DNA of 64,000 nucleotides, taken from positions 62,001 to 126,000 of the forward strand of contig NZ_BDAU01000002.1 in assembly GCF_001612615.1 (NCBI RefSeq). Direction: 5' to 3'. Every line of letters starts with the position of its first letter. Within the stretch, counting starts at the first letter, position 1. Below the pieces are notes generated by a model that was not told the DNA's origin, did not search any database, and saw nothing but the letters and a program-made list of their open reading frames with translations. This DNA is from Nocardia amikacinitolerans NBRC 108937. GTDB lineage: Bacteria > Actinomycetota > Actinomycetes > Mycobacteriales > Mycobacteriaceae. Below, piece after piece: positions 63,971-64,000 of this stretch. The translations under genes were made by a program, and so were the position numbers.

Positions 63971-64000
63971 TGGGTTCGCGGTCCCTTGATCCATCCCAAC

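Overview
The window is high-GC DNA with actinobacterial features: GTG/TTG starts, ATGA stop/start overlaps, G/C-rich terminator hairpins, F420- and mycothiol-dependent enzymes, and steroid catabolism. Proteins close to mycobacterial GarA, Rv1828, Rv1829, Rv1830 (ResR), ChoD and AcrA1, in an order like the mycobacterial gcvP-to-gcvH region, point to a mycolate-producing Corynebacteriales member, most likely Nocardia or a close relative. I see no tRNA, rRNA, CRISPR array or insertion sequence.

Layout. 1-7.6 kb is a conserved core block on the minus strand: gcvP behind a tandem glycine riboswitch, a ResR-like MerR regulator, a bifunctional-nuclease-family protein, a second MerR regulator, garA, gcvH and a CDP-alcohol phosphatidyltransferase. 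7.6-12.5 kb runs on the plus strand: ChoD-like oxidase, DUF2252, a NERD protein and a PAP2 phosphatase. 12.5-17.8 kb holds an acyl-CoA oxidase-like enzyme divergent from a TetR + ABC exporter operon, with twin operators between them. 17.8-26.8 kb has an LLM oxidoreductase behind a KstR-type box, a ThrE-like exporter, a heme oxygenase behind an iron box, an AcrA1-like double reductase, a frameshifted ECF sigma gene, a cutinase and an expansin-like protein. 27-32.3 kb has ribBA, a PadR regulator and an MFS pump that share a repeated operator, then a divergent hemC homologue. 32.5-36.9 kb is a compact group of four proteins without signal peptides, two of them repeat-rich beta-solenoid candidates around a sphingomyelinase-like EEP enzyme, and looks like an accessory insertion. 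37-44.3 kb is a steroid/aromatic ring-degradation operon (IclR; flavin reductase, KshA, a small Cys protein, KshB, HsaC-like dioxygenase, LLM monooxygenase, Zn-dehydrogenase). 44.3-64 kb is a mixed accessory region of regulator/enzyme pairs, several with recognisable palindromes or direct repeats.

How the parts fit. ChoD, KshA/KshB, the HsaC-like dioxygenase, the acyl-CoA oxidase-like enzyme and the KstR-boxed LLM enzyme together suggest steroid use, spread over several loci. GcvP, GcvH and GarA link glycine breakdown with nitrogen/2-oxoglutarate control. The most useful new observations are regulatory: a 19-bp element (16/19 identical) upstream of both padR/MFS and ribBA, a KstR box at an LLM gene, twin TetR operators 20 bp apart, and direct repeats at a MocR/cupin pair. 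The most novel gene set is the beta-solenoid/EEP cluster at 32.5-36.8 kb.
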